Shown here one piece after another: positions 23,881 to 35,639 of a DNA stretch of 64,000 nt (its first letter is position 1; every line of letters begins with the position of its first letter). Both the position numbers and the translations under genes were made by a program. Location: positions 573,942,284 through 574,006,283 of the forward strand of contig NC_057863.1 of NCBI RefSeq assembly GCF_019393635.1, written 5' to 3'. Origin of the DNA: Dromiciops gliroides. Lineage: Eukaryota; Chordata; Mammalia; Microbiotheria; Microbiotheriidae. Under the pieces are notes generated by a model. The model was not told where the DNA came from, ran no database searches, and worked only from the letters and a program-made list of their open reading frames with translations.

Positions 23881-24489
23881 TTCCCAAGATCACCCAGCAA
23901 GTTAGGGACAGAGCTGGGACCAGAAGTGGGATTTTTTTTTTTTAATGCAGAGATCTTTCTACTGTTCCACAGAGGTATGCCGACTCCAGATTTAGAATTG
24001 GTTCTGAATCAGGGTGGGATAGATGAGGATAGATATCCAGCCTTCTTTTAAATTCATCAAATTTGGTTTACCTTTTGTTGAGGTGATATAAAAGATGACG
24101 GGGAGGCTTCAATAGAAAACAAGGGCAGGCAGGTTGGTGGGGCCATGTCTGAAACTACCATGAATACCTGGGTTGCTGAGGGAACAGGAAGCAATACTTT
24201 CAGAGCTTTAGCCCCAAAACCTCAGAAACCTTTTGATGATACCTTAAATGTCAAGTATCTTGTAGAGAGGAAAAAAAAAATGCATCAGCCTTTGTTAGCA
24301 AGATGACAATACTCAGTAATATTACAGGAAGTCATAAAGTCAAAATAATATAGAAGCTAATGTCTGAGAGGCCACACCTTGTAATAACCATATTTAAGAC
24401 AAAAAGCTCAAGCATGCACCTTCTAGTCTGTACATATCAAAGCAGAGCTGGAGCAAGGAGGGTGGGGAGGAGTCTACTAAGAAAGGGAT

Positions 24490-24670
24490 GGGTTGCAGTT
24501 TAAAAAGTGTTGGGTTTGGAGTCCAAAAATCTGAGTTCACGGTCTGACTTTGCTGACTTCCTGTGTGACCCTGGTCAAGTCACTGAGCCTCCATTTCCTC
24601 ATATGTAAAATGAGGAGATTGGATGAGATGATCTGAGTTCCCTTTAAGCTCCAAATCTCTGAGCTTGAGT
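24490..24670 (+). mobile_element. MIR
   Basis: CCTGTGTGACCCTGGTCAAG, ATTTCCTCATATGTAAAATG, AAGCTCCAAATCTCTGAG. Confidence 0.8.
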
Positions 24671-24744
24671 TTCTTACTCTTCCTCTTCCCTACCCTGGTC
24701 CTGCCTCAAGCCTCCATAATAACCCTATGGACCCAAAAGTCTCT

Positions 24745-24796
24745 GGATAATCATGGATTTTTATAGTTGGAAGGGACCTTAGAAATCAGATGATCC
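24745..24796 (-). mobile_element. MIR-type SINE, left part
   Basis: TATAGTTGGAAGGGACCTTA is the outer tail. It is split by the SINE at 24797 and resumes at 24973 with CATTTTACAGATGAGGAAAC. Confidence 0.65.
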
Positions 24797-24956
24797 GGGA
24801 CAGCTGGATGGTGCAATGGATAGAGCACTGGCCCTGGATTCAGGAGTACCTGAGTTCAAATCCAGACTCAGACACTTAATACTTACTAGCTGTGTGACCC
24901 TGGGCAAGTCACTTAACCCCAATTGCCTCACTAAAAAAAAAAAAAAAAAGAAAGAA
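24797..24956 (+). mobile_element. A-tailed CORE-SINE, subfamily A
   Basis: A perfect 16-bp duplication, AGAAATCAGATGATCC, lies at 24781-24796 and 24957-24972. It is inserted in an old MIR. The head is mutated to GGGACAGCTGGATGGTGCAA. Confidence 0.9.
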
Positions 24957-25009
24957 AGAAATCAGATGATCCCATTTTACAGATGAGGAAACTTAGCCCT
25001 ATAAGACAT

Positions 25010-25225
25010 TTTGGGTGACACTTACTGGATGGAAAGCCTGGTTCGGTATCAGGAAGAGCTGAGCTGGAATCCTTCCTGCTAGCTGAATCTCTTCACCTCA
25101 GTTTCCTTACCTATAAAATGGGGATAATAATAACACTTTCCTTACAGGGTTCTTATGAGGCTTACTGGACATACCAGATGCAAAGTGCTTAAAACTTAAA
25201 GAGCTATTACTATTGTTAATAATAA
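25010..25225 (+). mobile_element. THER/MIR-type SINE
   Basis: CTATAAAATGGGGATAATAA and ACAGGGTTCTTATGAGGCTT are tail landmarks. Confidence 0.7.
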
Positions 25226-25448
25226 TAGTATTATTCACAGAGAGTAAAAACAATCTAGGCAAAGGCAGAGTCCAGGGTTTCCGATCCTCAGTCTGGGATT
25301 ACCAGATAGCCTTTATTCTGTCCCTTTTAATGTCCTAAGCAGCAATACTACGCAGGGAAAAATACTGGCATGCTTTGTAGCCTGGCCTTTTAAAAATAAG
25401 AAAAGGCTTAGCTACCCCAGAAGTGGCTCAGAGGCAGCAGGGAGCTTG

Positions 25449-25450
<2 letters not shown>

Positions 25451-25517
<67 letters not shown>
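25451..25517. repeat. (AC)33 microsatellite
   Basis: 67 bp of uninterrupted AC. A (TG)20 array lies 550 bp downstream in the opposite sense. Confidence 0.97.
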
Positions 25518-25519
<2 letters not shown>

Positions 25520-26060
25520 GATTCCCTTGGGTAGTGGATTCCATGGGTCCTCACCCCCTCTATACCTTTAGCCCTTCCATCCTCCCTCCCCACTCCAAAG
25601 ACCCTGAGTGAGCAAAGCAGAGCCTCTCAAGACGTTCGCAAAATACTTGAAAATATAATGGTTTCATTTCATCTGCTAGACATCTTGACATTGCCGGGGG
25701 CTGCTTTCTCTGCCTTGAAATATTCTCGAGGATGGATGCAATGGGAAGCAGGCTCCCATCAGGCTTATTCTCTCTCTGCTAATGAGGAGACCCAGCGATT
25801 CCCACCGCAATGCCAGCAGCCTCCCTTCACTTGTCAGCATGGGCTCAGTGTGACAGAGCTATGGGCGAGATTGATGCCATTACTCTTACTAAATGTGCTG
25901 TGAAGTGTTCCCATATGGAATTTAAGGCAGAGGAGAGGCTCAGGTTGAAGCATTTCTAAGCACTCCCCGCCCCCTCCTTCTCCCTTTCCCCAAACCTCTT
26001 CCTGAGTTAGAAGCCACTGTAGCCACCAGCAATGTGGCTTTCTTACTGCTGCTTCTTCCA
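25520..26060. other. Unique, possibly conserved non-coding block between CA and TG arrays
   Basis: GC-balanced, repeat-free sequence with homeodomain-like CTAATGAG and a long stretch of complex sequence. Enhancer-like appearance is inference only. Confidence 0.4.
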
Positions 26061-26062
26061 AA

Positions 26063-26065
<3 letters not shown>

Positions 26066-26105
<40 letters not shown>
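26066..26105. repeat. (GT)20 microsatellite
   Basis: 40 bp of GT, followed at 26117-26134 by a short (CAACAG)n tract. Confidence 0.97.
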
Positions 26106-26111
<6 letters not shown>

Positions 26112-26544
26112 GCTTCAGCAACAGCAACAGCAACAGCTCAGAGGAATTAGCATAATTACCAGTCATACATTGCTCCAGCTTTCCTTCACCATGTATCCCA
26201 CAGAGGCTACTGGTGGGGCTCAGGGCATGAATGGGGGCACCCCCATGCAGAGAAGCTCCCTTTCCCATGAGTCAATTCTCCTCCCCAACAAGAGCATACC
26301 ACTTGTAGCACTAGCAAAGGTTTAAGTGAACCCAATCATTCTTGAGAGAGAGTATTAATTCTATCTACAAAGGTCAGATGGCATGTTTTCTTACTCCCAG
26401 ATATCCCAGCTCCACTAATCACAACGGGGCAGTTGTGACTGGGCTATGAGCCTGTAGGCCTTGGTGTGACACCTCTGGTGTAGAAACTGCAAATGCAGTT
26501 GATGTGTTGGTTAATTGTTCTGAACTCTTTTTTTTTTTTTGTGG

Positions 26545-26760
26545 GGAGGCATTCTTTTTTATTCTTTATTACAATATTACAAGGCTGATGGCTAGGGGAA
26601 GCGCAGGGATATGTTCAAAAATGAAAGTGATGTAAAAACAAAATGTCTGCACAAAAATTAAAAAATAAAATCCCACCAGAAAAATAAAATAATTTAATGC
26701 AAAATCTCTATTTTTAAAAATTCAAATTGGACAAGAGGTCATGTAGTATATTTAAATATA
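26545..26760 (+). repeat. Unclassified retroelement 3' end U2, copy 2 (end only)
   Basis: AATGAAAGTGATGTAAAAAC parallels AATGAATGTGCTGTAAAAAT of copy 1, preceded by the equivalent GGCTGATGGCTAGGGG block and followed by A-rich sequence. Confidence 0.45.
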
Positions 26761-26811
26761 ACCTATTTAAAGTGCCAGCTAAGCAAGGAATATGGAGAAT
26801 AATAATAATTA

Positions 26812-27015
26812 ATAATAGCTAACATTTATATAGTACTTACTATGTGTCAGACACTGTGTTAAGTGCTTTACAATTATTATCTCATTTGATTTTCACAACA
26901 ATGCTGGGAGGAAACAGGCAGACAAAGTGTAAGTGACTTGCCCATGGTCCACAGGTTGCATATGAACTCAAATCTTCAAGTCCAATGCTCTATTCATTTC
27001 ACCACCTACCTGGAG
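26812..27015 (-). mobile_element. THER/MIR-type SINE
   Basis: AGCTAACATTTATATAGTAC, TTTACAATTATTATCTCATT and CORE AAGTGACTTGCCCATGGTCC in reverse order. Confidence 0.8.
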
Positions 27016-27061
27016 TCAAGCTTGGGGATGATAATCACACGGTACTCAATTCCATATACAA

Positions 27062-27204
27062 TTTTTTTTTTCAGGGCAATGAGGGTTAAGTGACTTTCCC
27101 AGGGTCACACAGCTAGTAAGTGTCAAGTGTCTGAGGTCAAATTTGAACTCAGGTCCTCCTGAATGCAGAGCCGGTGCTTTATCCATTGTACCACTCAGCT
27201 GCCC
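27062..27204 (-). mobile_element. A-tailed CORE-SINE, subfamily B
   Basis: Complete copy with the GGCAATGAGGGTTAAGTGAC end and the head GGGCAGCTGAGTGGTACAAT. The duplication is unclear. Confidence 0.85.
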
Positions 27205-27829
27205 TACTAAATTATTTTTAATGCCATCATGCTCAGATGCACAAGTCATAGAATTTTATTTTGCTTACGGGTCAGATTTTATCTTTTTATCATTTCTGGT
27301 TTTTGTTTTTGTTTGTGTGTGTGTGTTTTTGGAGGGAGGAGGGAAGTAAATTAATTTAAATGTATATTCTACGACCTCCTTCATTTCTGTCTTCAATGTC
27401 CTTCTTTAATACTCTTGGCATCTGATAACCATGGGCCTATTGAAGAATTGAGACCTTCCTCAAAAGCTTTAAGAAACAAGAAGTAAGGGGCAGGGCAGTG
27501 GCTAACAAGACAAGGGCTTCAACAGCACTGGCCTGGCACTATGTGTGAAAAAGCAAATAGCCACAGTGTGACCATGGAAGCCAGAACCTGTTTACCTTCC
27601 TTGGTCCCTCAGGGCTGTTGGGTTGCCCGTTGCCTGGGTTTCATGTAGTTTCAAGAATTGCAAGGGCTTCTCACCCTTTATCTCTAAGGGAGGAAGACTT
27701 GAGGGGCCTCTGATTTCCATTTATGCCTCACCTTTCTCAGCTGTGACTGCTTGTTTTATTTTCCTTTTCTCTTTCTTTCTGGGCAGTGTTGTACGTGTTA
27801 TCAGCCTCCTTGTGGGGAATTTACTCAGA

Positions 27830-28145
27830 GGAGTCAGTGAATTTCATTCCATTCTTTGCAGAGGTGGGGGACTGTGGGTATAGAACACAGTTTTGGACTA
27901 GGTATAATATGGTTTATTATACTGAGCTGCTTTTTTTATCCTTTACAACAGGAGATGGCTGGCTGGAGGAGATACAGGCATATATATTCAAAAATGAATG
28001 TGCTGTAAAAATAAGAGATATTAAAGTTATACATATAATTTTGGAATAAAAGATATAAAAACACTACTTGGAATGCTTAAATATAAAAATATAGATACAG
28101 ACATAAAATATAAAATACTTAAAATAAAAATAAAATCCTTGGAAA
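27830..28145 (+). repeat. Unclassified retroelement 3' end U2, copy 1
   Basis: CTTTGCAGAGGTGGGGGACT followed by a T-rich block, ACAACAGGAGATGGCTGGCT and AATGTGCTGTAAAAATAAGA. It shares its order of blocks with 57780-58000 (minus) and its end with 26545-26760. Both full copies give a peptide like PFFVEVGDYG...ELLFSLSTG. Confidence 0.55.
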
Positions 28146-28149
28146 AAGT

Positions 28150-28325
28150 AAAATCTAGGTTCCTATCCTAACTATAATACTTACTCGCAATGTGATTTTA
28201 GGCAAATTCCTTAACCTCATTGGGCCTCCGTTAACTCATCTATTAAAGGGGGGAGTTGGGCTAAATGATCTCTGAGGATGCTTCTAGCTCTAGATCTTTG
28301 ACCCTATGAACCTATAAAACTTTAT
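28150..28325 (+). mobile_element. MIR
   Basis: GTGATTTTAGGCAAATTCCT and CTGAGGATGCTTCTAGCTCT. Confidence 0.7.
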
Positions 28326-28539
28326 ACAGATTTTTTTTTTTGCCTATCACCCTCCCAAGGGACTCTTAATTTAGGGAAAGTGACTTGAGTATTTCTTTCA
28401 AACCCATTTTCTTTTGGGGTGAACTTTGAGGATGGATGTCCCTTAGGGGAAATGGAAATTACCTCATTAACTAGTTATAAAGTTTAAAAAAAAGTCAAGT
28501 AAGTGATCTAGTTCACTATCTGTTTAAAGGGTAAAAAGA

Positions 28540-28660
28540 GGCAGTGTAATATAGTAGATAAAAAACTGGTCTCTGAATTAGGAAATCAAGCCTTGATTTT
28601 GACCAATACTGGCTTTTTGGCCCTGGGTTGTATGACACTTACCCACTCATTGCCCCAGGG
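28540..28660 (+). mobile_element. MIR fragment
   Basis: GAGGCAGTGTAATATAGTAG is the head. The CORE is decayed. A second head-only copy (ATGTTATGTGGCAGACAGAG) lies at 28830-28935. Confidence 0.5.
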
Positions 28661-29036
28661 AATTCTCTAACACTCTAATTTTCAGAAAAGATGCAGATTT
28701 GCCTAGGTAGACAAAATGCCTTACCTGGAGCTTCCAGTGCCAATGATATTGTAGCTCAGATTTTCAACAATATGATAAAAATATGAAGAAATTGCTAATT
28801 AATGAACTAGTTAAAAGGTTAAGAGTTAAAGACAATGTTATGTGGCAGACAGAGAACTGGCCCCAGTGAGGAAGTCTAAGTTGTGCTTCTGAAATGTCCT
28901 GGCTGTGGGATCTTTCAGGGTTCTAGGTAGCTCTCCATGACACTAAATTGCAAAAAACATTCCAGCCTGCATTGGGTGAGGAAATTTCTACCTCTCTGAA
29001 TTTCTAATATCAATGAAATCATAAGTCTTATCCCTA

Positions 29037-29094
29037 CATGTGTGTGTGTATGTGTGTATGTGTGTATGTATGTATGTATGTACATATGTATGTA
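29037..29094. repeat. (TGTGTATG)n-type microsatellite
   Basis: Impure TGTG/TATG repeats ending in TACATATGTATGTATT. Confidence 0.9.
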
Positions 29095-29939
29095 TTATGT
29101 TATCACTAGCTAACTGAAGTGAATTTCCATGTTTAGGTAATGCTCCTATTTGTCTCTCATTTGTGAAGAATAAAAGAATAGTTTGTTTTAAAACTAAAAA
29201 GGCATTGCCCATACAAAAGCAGGCAATGGGGTGCATTTGGCTGCAAGGCTATAGTTTGCTGAGGTCTACATCAGTGATGCCATTTTCTAGATCTCGGCAA
29301 CACTCTCACAACATCATCTTGAACTGGTCAGGAACTAATTAATTTAGTAGGAAATTCCCATGGTGGGATGGAGTTCTTGACTTGCAAATCATTAAGGATT
29401 TTCCCTCAGAAAACATCACTTAAGACCAAGAAAATAACAATGACATTAGGTAGCATTGTTTTACTTCTTGTTGTACATGTGAACAGGACTGAGGAGACTG
29501 AAGCTTTCTCTCCATAATGTTTAGCATCATTTACTAATAAAAATGATACATTGGAAGAAGTAAAGCAGGTGTTTTTCCTCTTAAGATCTGTAAGCTGAGA
29601 GGGGTGGGGTGGGGTGAGGTGACTCAGGGCTGCTTCGCTTCAAAGGGACCACCAGTTTCTCTCCTTAATCCTAAGCTTCTGGATTTTCAGACTGGCCTCT
29701 CACGATGGGCAGCGTCTTCACCTTGTTCAGGTAATCTCTAAGGGTGTTGATGTTAAAACCATTTAAGGATTTGTAGGTGGAAGAAAAATAGCTGGGCATA
29801 TAGGGCCTTGGAAGGATTTTAGACCAAAGGAAGAAAAATAAAGAGATCTATGGCATGACAAAGTTCCTGAGTTCTCTCTTTCATTCATCCCTTGATTTCC
29901 AGTAATGACTTCAGCATTAACACAGGCCTTGAATTTATC

Positions 29940-30062
29940 AGAGTTCATTTTACTAAATACTTAAGGTCTTCAAGGGAAGGATTGTTGGTATCCCTAGGGC
30001 CTAGCACTGTGGCTGGTACCTTGTAGGCACTTAATAAATCCTTATTGATCGACTGATTTAAT
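29940..30062 (+). mobile_element. L2 3' end
   Basis: TATCCCTAGGGCCTAGCACT followed by GTAGGCACTTAATAAATCCT is the L2 terminus. Confidence 0.7.
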
Positions 30063-30129
30063 CCCCCCCTTACAAATTAATCAATTGCTTCATCAACAGT
30101 ATTTCTTTAGTGTATATACTTTGTCACCA

Positions 30130-30290
30130 GCAGTCCTCAAATATGCAATATTCCCATTGTACAGAGAGACAAGCTAAGGCACACTAAAGTCATGTAATTT
30201 GCTATAAGAGCATGTTTGAGCCAGAATCCAGACCAGAACGTGAGGTTTCCATTCTACGGAATCAGCATAGCTCATTGCTGCCCTAATGTA
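30130..30290 (-). mobile_element. MIR-type fragment
   Basis: CATTGTACAGAGAGACAAGC, then GCACACTAAAGTCATGTAAT and a weak head. Confidence 0.45.
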
Positions 30291-30299
30291 TCTTCTAGT

Positions 30300-31400
30300 C
30301 AGATGGAGGTTGTCCTCCTTATTTTTTATGCCTGTTTCTTTGCCAAGCCCATTCACCTTCTGCTGGTGCCTCGTCCTTAGCTGCCTACTTCTGCATGTCC
30401 TACAAACACAGAACTGTCAGGTAGGCCCAAAAGGAGTGACAAAAAGGACAGGATAGAATGGCTTTCTGTGTGAGAGGGTGCAGGGACTTGTGTCCTTTTT
30501 CCAGCCTTTGTTTAGCTGTCGGGAAGTGCCCGTCCTGCTTAAGATGTATGGGTCACAGTTAGAGAAGGAGGCTGGTGCCCTGACAAACAGTCTTCACCAT
30601 GCTTTACCCTGCCAGCTCCCCTTGAGGGTGTCAAATTGGACTAGATGAAAAGAAGAGAGGGGAGCCCGCCAGTGGGGGCTCATCCGAGACCTTTCTTCTC
30701 CACGGTGGTTTTCCCTGAGCATGCCAAGTCCCACGAGTCAGCAAACTGGAGGACAGTTTTCAAAGAGAGGCCTTCGCCCTCCCTGGCAAGCTCCTCAAAG
30801 CTGGCTTTTCTCTCACTGTGCCTGGGAGAATCCTGTAAAAGGCTTTTTTTGTTTGAGGCCTTAAATGAGGACATGGGAGGGAACTGCTGGAGGGGGATGG
30901 GGTGTGAGGGAGAAGACGCTTCAAGCAGAACCACTTGGGTGGGCAGTGTGAGGGTTCCATACCAGGTTATAGGAAGAGAGTATAGGAAGAGGGAGAAAGG
31001 ATGGAAGGTGTCAGGACAGCGTAAAAGATATTTTCTCTATTAAAAAAAAATGATTGGTTAGGTGGAAAACTTAACCTGATGCAACTATTACCTTTAGAAG
31101 TTGGAATAAAGGGGGATTATAACTCCTTGCTATTGGTAATGTTGAATCATCTCAAGTCTATAATTATACATCCGTAGGAAGAATCAGAGAGATAGACTGC
31201 TTTTAAGTTATATTAATGCTAAGTTGTAGTTTTCATTACACATCCATTTTCAGAAAGAGATGGACAAAGCTTACAGAAAGGTGGCTTTATTATCAACACT
31301 GTTAAGTATAGGTCATCTGGGGGCCTGTGATTAATATCAGATTCTAGTTTAGAAATCATGATATGTTATCGCCCTTAGAAAAATCCTACTGCAGATACAT
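30300..31400. other. Unique block, no gene recognised
   Basis: A 132-codon plus-strand frame at 30645-31043 and overlapping minus-strand frames have no recognisable domain or bounded exon structure. Confidence 0.5.
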
Positions 31401-31499
31401 ATGCTTAGAGAGAAACAGAATGATAAAATGGTCATAGGACCACAGAGGTCATCTGACCCACTCCCTTGTCTTTGTTAAGGACTTTTGTTAGGAACATTC

Positions 31500-31690
31500 T
31501 GTTTCACCTCTGTCTTTGCACAATTGGTCACTCTTGTAGGGAGCACACTCCTTTCTCACTTTTATCTCCCAGAATCCCTTGCTTCCTTCAAAGGACAGTT
31601 CCAGTGCCACATCCTACCTGAGATTTTTCTGTTATTCTCCCCCTTGAAATGACTCTTTTTACTTGTTTATAATACTATTATTTCTCAGAA
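31500..31690 (+). mobile_element. L2 3' region, left of nested SINE
   Basis: CCAGAATCCCTTGCTTCCTT followed by GTGCCACATCCTACCTGAGA is L2. The element continues at 31876. Confidence 0.7.
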
Positions 31691-31706
31691 AGAATGTGAG
31701 TTTCTT

Positions 31707-31859
31707 TCTTTCTTTTTTTTTTGGTGAGGAAGTTAGGGTTAAGTGACTTGTCCAGGGTCACACAGCTAGTAAGTGTCAAGTGTCTGAGGCTGGATTTGAA
31801 CTCAGGTCCTCCTGAATCCCGGGCTGGTGCTCTGTCCACTGCAACACCTAGCTGCCCCC
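31707..31859 (-). mobile_element. A-tailed CORE-SINE nested in L2, subfamily B
   Basis: The duplication AGAATGTGAGTTTCTT / AGAATGTAAGTTTCTT lies at 31691-31706 and 31860-31875. Confidence 0.9.
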
Positions 31860-31875
31860 AGAATGTAAGTTTCTT

Positions 31876-31970
31876 GAGAGAAGGGAATGTTTTGCCTCTG
31901 TATTCTCAGTGCTTAGCACAGTGGCTGGCATAGAATAGGCACTTACTAAATGTTTGACTAATTGAACATA
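31876..31970 (+). mobile_element. L2 3' end, right of nested SINE
   Basis: CTGTATTCTCAGTGCTTAGC followed by AATAGGCACTTACTAAATG completes the L2 terminus. Confidence 0.7.
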
Positions 31971-32084
31971 CTTGAAGTTTGATCAGAATTCTTTAATATA
32001 TATATATATTTCAGTTTTTAATATATTTTGTTATAATATTTTATAATATATTTTAATATATATTTTCAACTGGAACTATGATTT

Positions 32085-32310
32085 GATTAAAATTAGTGAA
32101 TTTTAAGGAAACTCCCTTTATTAATATAAATTTTGCACCTGCTCTGTAATTCATAGGTTTTGAGGATTATGGGACACTGACAAGTTAAGTGACTTGTCCA
32201 GGGACATAGAGTCTGTATGTGACTGAGGTGTTACATGAACCTGGTCTTCTAAACTTCCAAACAAGCCAAAAGGCCTGTTTTCCATCCGCTGTATCACACT
32301 GCTTTATTGT
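32085..32310 (-). mobile_element. Mar1-like CORE-SINE
   Basis: Reversed tail with GCACCTGCTCTGTAATTCAT, then CORE with AAGTTAAGTGACTTGTCCAG. Confidence 0.65.
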
Positions 32311-32604
32311 AAATATTATGGTGCCATAATTCACTTATACCTACATATTAATATATCTAGACTGAATCTGTACATGTGGTTCTAGAATGTATTTGAGGTA
32401 GCTTCTGCTTGGTATGCTTTCTACACAATACAAAATGTTCCTGATGAAAAGACAGATCAGTGGGTTACTTTCTCAGTAAGGCAAAAATATTGTGAAATCT
32501 AAAAATTTTGAGAAAATGGAGCAATTATTTCTAGGTTGTCATATTCCTTATGTGTGGTCCCGTATATTTCAAAGAGGGGTCTAATTTTAAGAGATGGATC
32601 TTTT

Positions 32605-32800
32605 AAATATACATACACACAAATATATTACAAATGTGTAAATATACACACAAACACACATATGCATACACCTGTGTATTTTTACATAAACACAAAATAT
32701 ATTTATACATATACATATATGTGTACATGTTTATATACATATATATGTGTAAAAGAAATAGAAAATGAGAGAGAGAGAGCGAGAGAGCTGAGAGAGTGAG
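32605..32800. repeat. (ATACAC)n tract followed by (GA)n
   Basis: Impure ATACACACAAA/TATACATA repeats to 32750, then GAGAGAGAGAGAGCGAGAGA at about 32768. Confidence 0.9.
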
Positions 32801-32814
32801 CTGAGCTGTGTGCT

Positions 32815-34190
32815 CTATCTATCCTGTTACCATTGAAAAGGATTCAGATATTATCCCACAAACCTGGCTTCTGCAGGAAAGGTTTGGATTGGTTTGCTCT
32901 AATAATTGGTTTGCCTTCATAGAGCAGTCACAAAGCAGAGCTATCGACCTAGTTCTCAAGCAAAACAGACGCACTGAAAAGACAATATCCCTTCCTTCCT
33001 GAGGCAGATATTTCAGGAGTTGGGGAAATGGGGTTTCCTGTGTTCTCACAAGGACCGAGATAAAGAGGGATGTTTCAGAAGGAATTCACCCTGGAATGAC
33101 TAGGAGGCAGCTAGTTGTTTTTGTGTCCTATGCTGGGATTGACAACCAGAGGCAAGAGCAGCCAGAGATGGTGTATGGAACATACTGACACATGGTATTC
33201 ACTGCTCAGCTAGAGGAAATCACCTTTGCACTGAGGTCAAGGAGGAATGAATACAGAAAGAGGAGATGGAAGATGGTTACTCCCTCTTCTCTGTTCCTGT
33301 CAAGTTTTTCTAAACATCTAACATTCCCCTCTTTGTCTCATCCCTCCAAACAACAGCCGTATATGATTGCTGACACCCCTTGTGAGTGCTTTTCTCACAG
33401 TCACATATTGGTTTAACGCTTACTGTACAAGTACAGCTCACACTGCGTTGCTCCAACCATAATTGTTGCTGCACCAAAATGTAAATATGGTGTGACCAAT
33501 CTCATCTTAAGTCATACAAAACCTCTCTGAAATGTGGATATCTCCATAACTTTCTCCAGAGAATGATTTTCCCTCTGATTGGTGGAGAGCAGGGGTCTGG
33601 CTAATCAGAAGACCGAGTTGGTGACAGGATTTCCCTAATGCTCCAAAGGGAAGAACTAATGAGAAAGTGTTCCTCTTCCTCAACAGCCCTGGGCCTGTCC
33701 CTTTCCTATCATTTCTAAAATCAGTAGACATCCTTGGGGTAGGTGAGACTGGATGGATAGAAAGAACTGACAGACGGACTCTTGCCACACAATAGGCCCT
33801 TAAATTCTTATCGACTGATCTAATTTGTCTTTTTTTAAACCTTGTAATGGAAAGGACAGGACTTAGAAGTTTATATGTGAGTGCCATAGCTGAGATCAGT
33901 GGGTAGACTAATAAGGTGAGTGGTGAGAGAGGCATGAAACTGATGGTATGTGATTCAATGCCTACTGATTTTCCCCTTCCTCCCCAGTTACTTTGTGGTC
34001 ATATTCCCTATATATTCATGATGTAGTTGTATAATTGATACATTTTTCAGACATAGAGGAGCATGTATAATGATTGCTCCCCCTTGTCAGGACTCCATCT
34101 ACTAGGTGAGAAATCTCTCAGGCTGGGGAAGAGAGGAGCTATAGGCTTCCCAGAAAGGATGCAAACCTAAAATTCCACCTTTATTTATTT
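32815..34190. other. No recognisable gene or repeat
   Basis: Unique sequence. A 142-codon minus-strand frame at 33507-33935 shows no family resemblance; its middle contains an L2-like terminus near 33785. Confidence 0.5.
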
Positions 34191-34194
34191 TTTG

Positions 34195-34365
34195 GGGTGT
34201 AATAGAAAGGACAGGAAATCTGGGTTCTATTGGACTCTGTCACTAACACTGTGTATCTTTAATGTTCATCTCTTTGGACCTCAGTTTCCTAATTTATAAA
34301 ATGAGAGGTTGAGGTAAGATAGTTTTAAAAGTCTCTTCCAGCTCTAACATTCTAAACTTAACTAT
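34195..34365 (+). mobile_element. MIR
   Basis: CTTTGGACCTCAGTTTCCTA, TTTATAAAATGAGAGGTTGA, CTCTTCCAGCTCTAACATTC. Confidence 0.75.
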
Positions 34366-34467
34366 ATTAAAATAGAAACACCTGAGTGAGGTCCAGGATG
34401 TGCTTGGAATCAGTTCCAACTGTCTCCCAAGAGGAGATTTTCATTGTGGGCTTTTGCAACTTGGAAA

Positions 34468-34640
34468 TCCACAAATGCTACAAATCAGTGATTTATTTAT
34501 TGTTTTGTTGATTGTCTAGACTTAAAGTGATGGAGATAATATTAATAATGCAGTTTAAACTCAAGAGGATGTCCTGTAAACAATTTTTTTTTTCTTATGT
34601 AAAACCGGTTGTTAAACATTTAACTAGCATATCCCTGGTG
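34468..34640 (+). repeat. Unclassified interspersed repeat U1, copy 3
   Basis: The best preserved copy: TTGTTTTGTTGATTGTCTAG, ACTTAAAGTGATGGAG, a T9 run and GGTTGTTAAACATTTAACTA. Confidence 0.65.
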
Positions 34641-34664
34641 AGATTTTGGAGTCATAGAAACTTT

Positions 34665-34845
34665 CAGAAAATCACAGAATCAGGACCTAACTGTATTCGA
34701 ATCCTAACTTTGCTCCTTACTAACCAAGTGACTTTGGGTAAAACATTTATTTAACCTCTAGATTTCACCTTCCTCCTAAGTACCATGAAAAGGCTGGACT
34801 AGACATTCTCCAACATTCTTTCCAGTTGTACATTTTATGACCCCA
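34665..34845 (+). mobile_element. MIR
   Basis: AACCAAGTGACTTTGGGTAA and CATTCTTTCCAGTTGTACAT. Confidence 0.7.
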
Positions 34846-35371
34846 GGAAATCTTATCTGGACTTTAACTTCATTGTGAATATAAAATCTTTTTTTTTTTT
34901 CCTCAGGGAAGGGTAAAGAAGTAGCAGTGTAAGATATAGTAAGCTCCTAGAGGTTGTTAGAAGGCCACAATTTGTTAGTCATTTCTTTGGGTGGGAGAGA
35001 GAAGATACATTTCTGTTTCACGGCTTAGCATTTTGTGAACCATAAAGAACAGAACAAGTTATTATTACCATGGCATGCTTCACATTCCCCTCACCTTCCT
35101 GGTCCATTGCTCTCCTCTGGACATTTGTCAATGTCCTTCCTAAAAAAAGACATGTGGGATAGTACTAGAGTACAGTACTTCAGATATGATCTGTTCAAGT
35201 GGTATTGTCACCTCCTTATTTCTGGATACCAACTTCCTGTTAATGCAGCCTAAGATCTCATTAGATTTTTAGCTGCCAAGTTGCACTATTGACTCATATG
35301 GAGATTGAAGTATGCTAGTCCTCCAGGTCTTTTTTCACAGGAGCTGTTGTTTAGCTAGGATTTATCAATCC

Positions 35372-35621
35372 TGATGTTGTTCGGTCATTTCAGTCGTGTC
35401 TGACTCTTTGTGACCCCATTTGGGGTATTCTTGGCAAAGATACTGGAGTGGTTTGCCATTTCCTTCTCCAGCTCATTTTACAGATGAGGAAACTGAGGCA
35501 AGCAGGGGTAAGTGACTTGTCCAGGGTCACATAGCTACATGTCTGAGGCTAGATTTGAACTCAGGAAAATGAGTCTTCCTTACTCTAGGTCTGGTACTCT
35601 ATCCACTGTCCACCCATCCTA
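35372..35621 (-). mobile_element. BovB/RTE-tailed CORE-SINE
   Basis: Well preserved tail (TTTCAGTCGTGTCTGACTCT, ACTGGAGTGGTTTGCCATTT). It lies just before the long L2. Confidence 0.88.
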
Positions 35622-35639
35622 TACTCGTGCAATGGATAT

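Noticed and set aside
25451-25517. Short tandem array considered as a CRISPR
   Set aside because: It is a dinucleotide microsatellite without spacers, in a vertebrate genome.
25408-26325. Frames with (VC)n or (HT)n and Q/L runs
   Set aside because: Translations of CA/TG and CAACAG microsatellites.
30645-31043. 132-codon plus-strand frame
   Set aside because: No recognisable domain, no splice structure, and overlapping open frames on the other strand; most likely chance.
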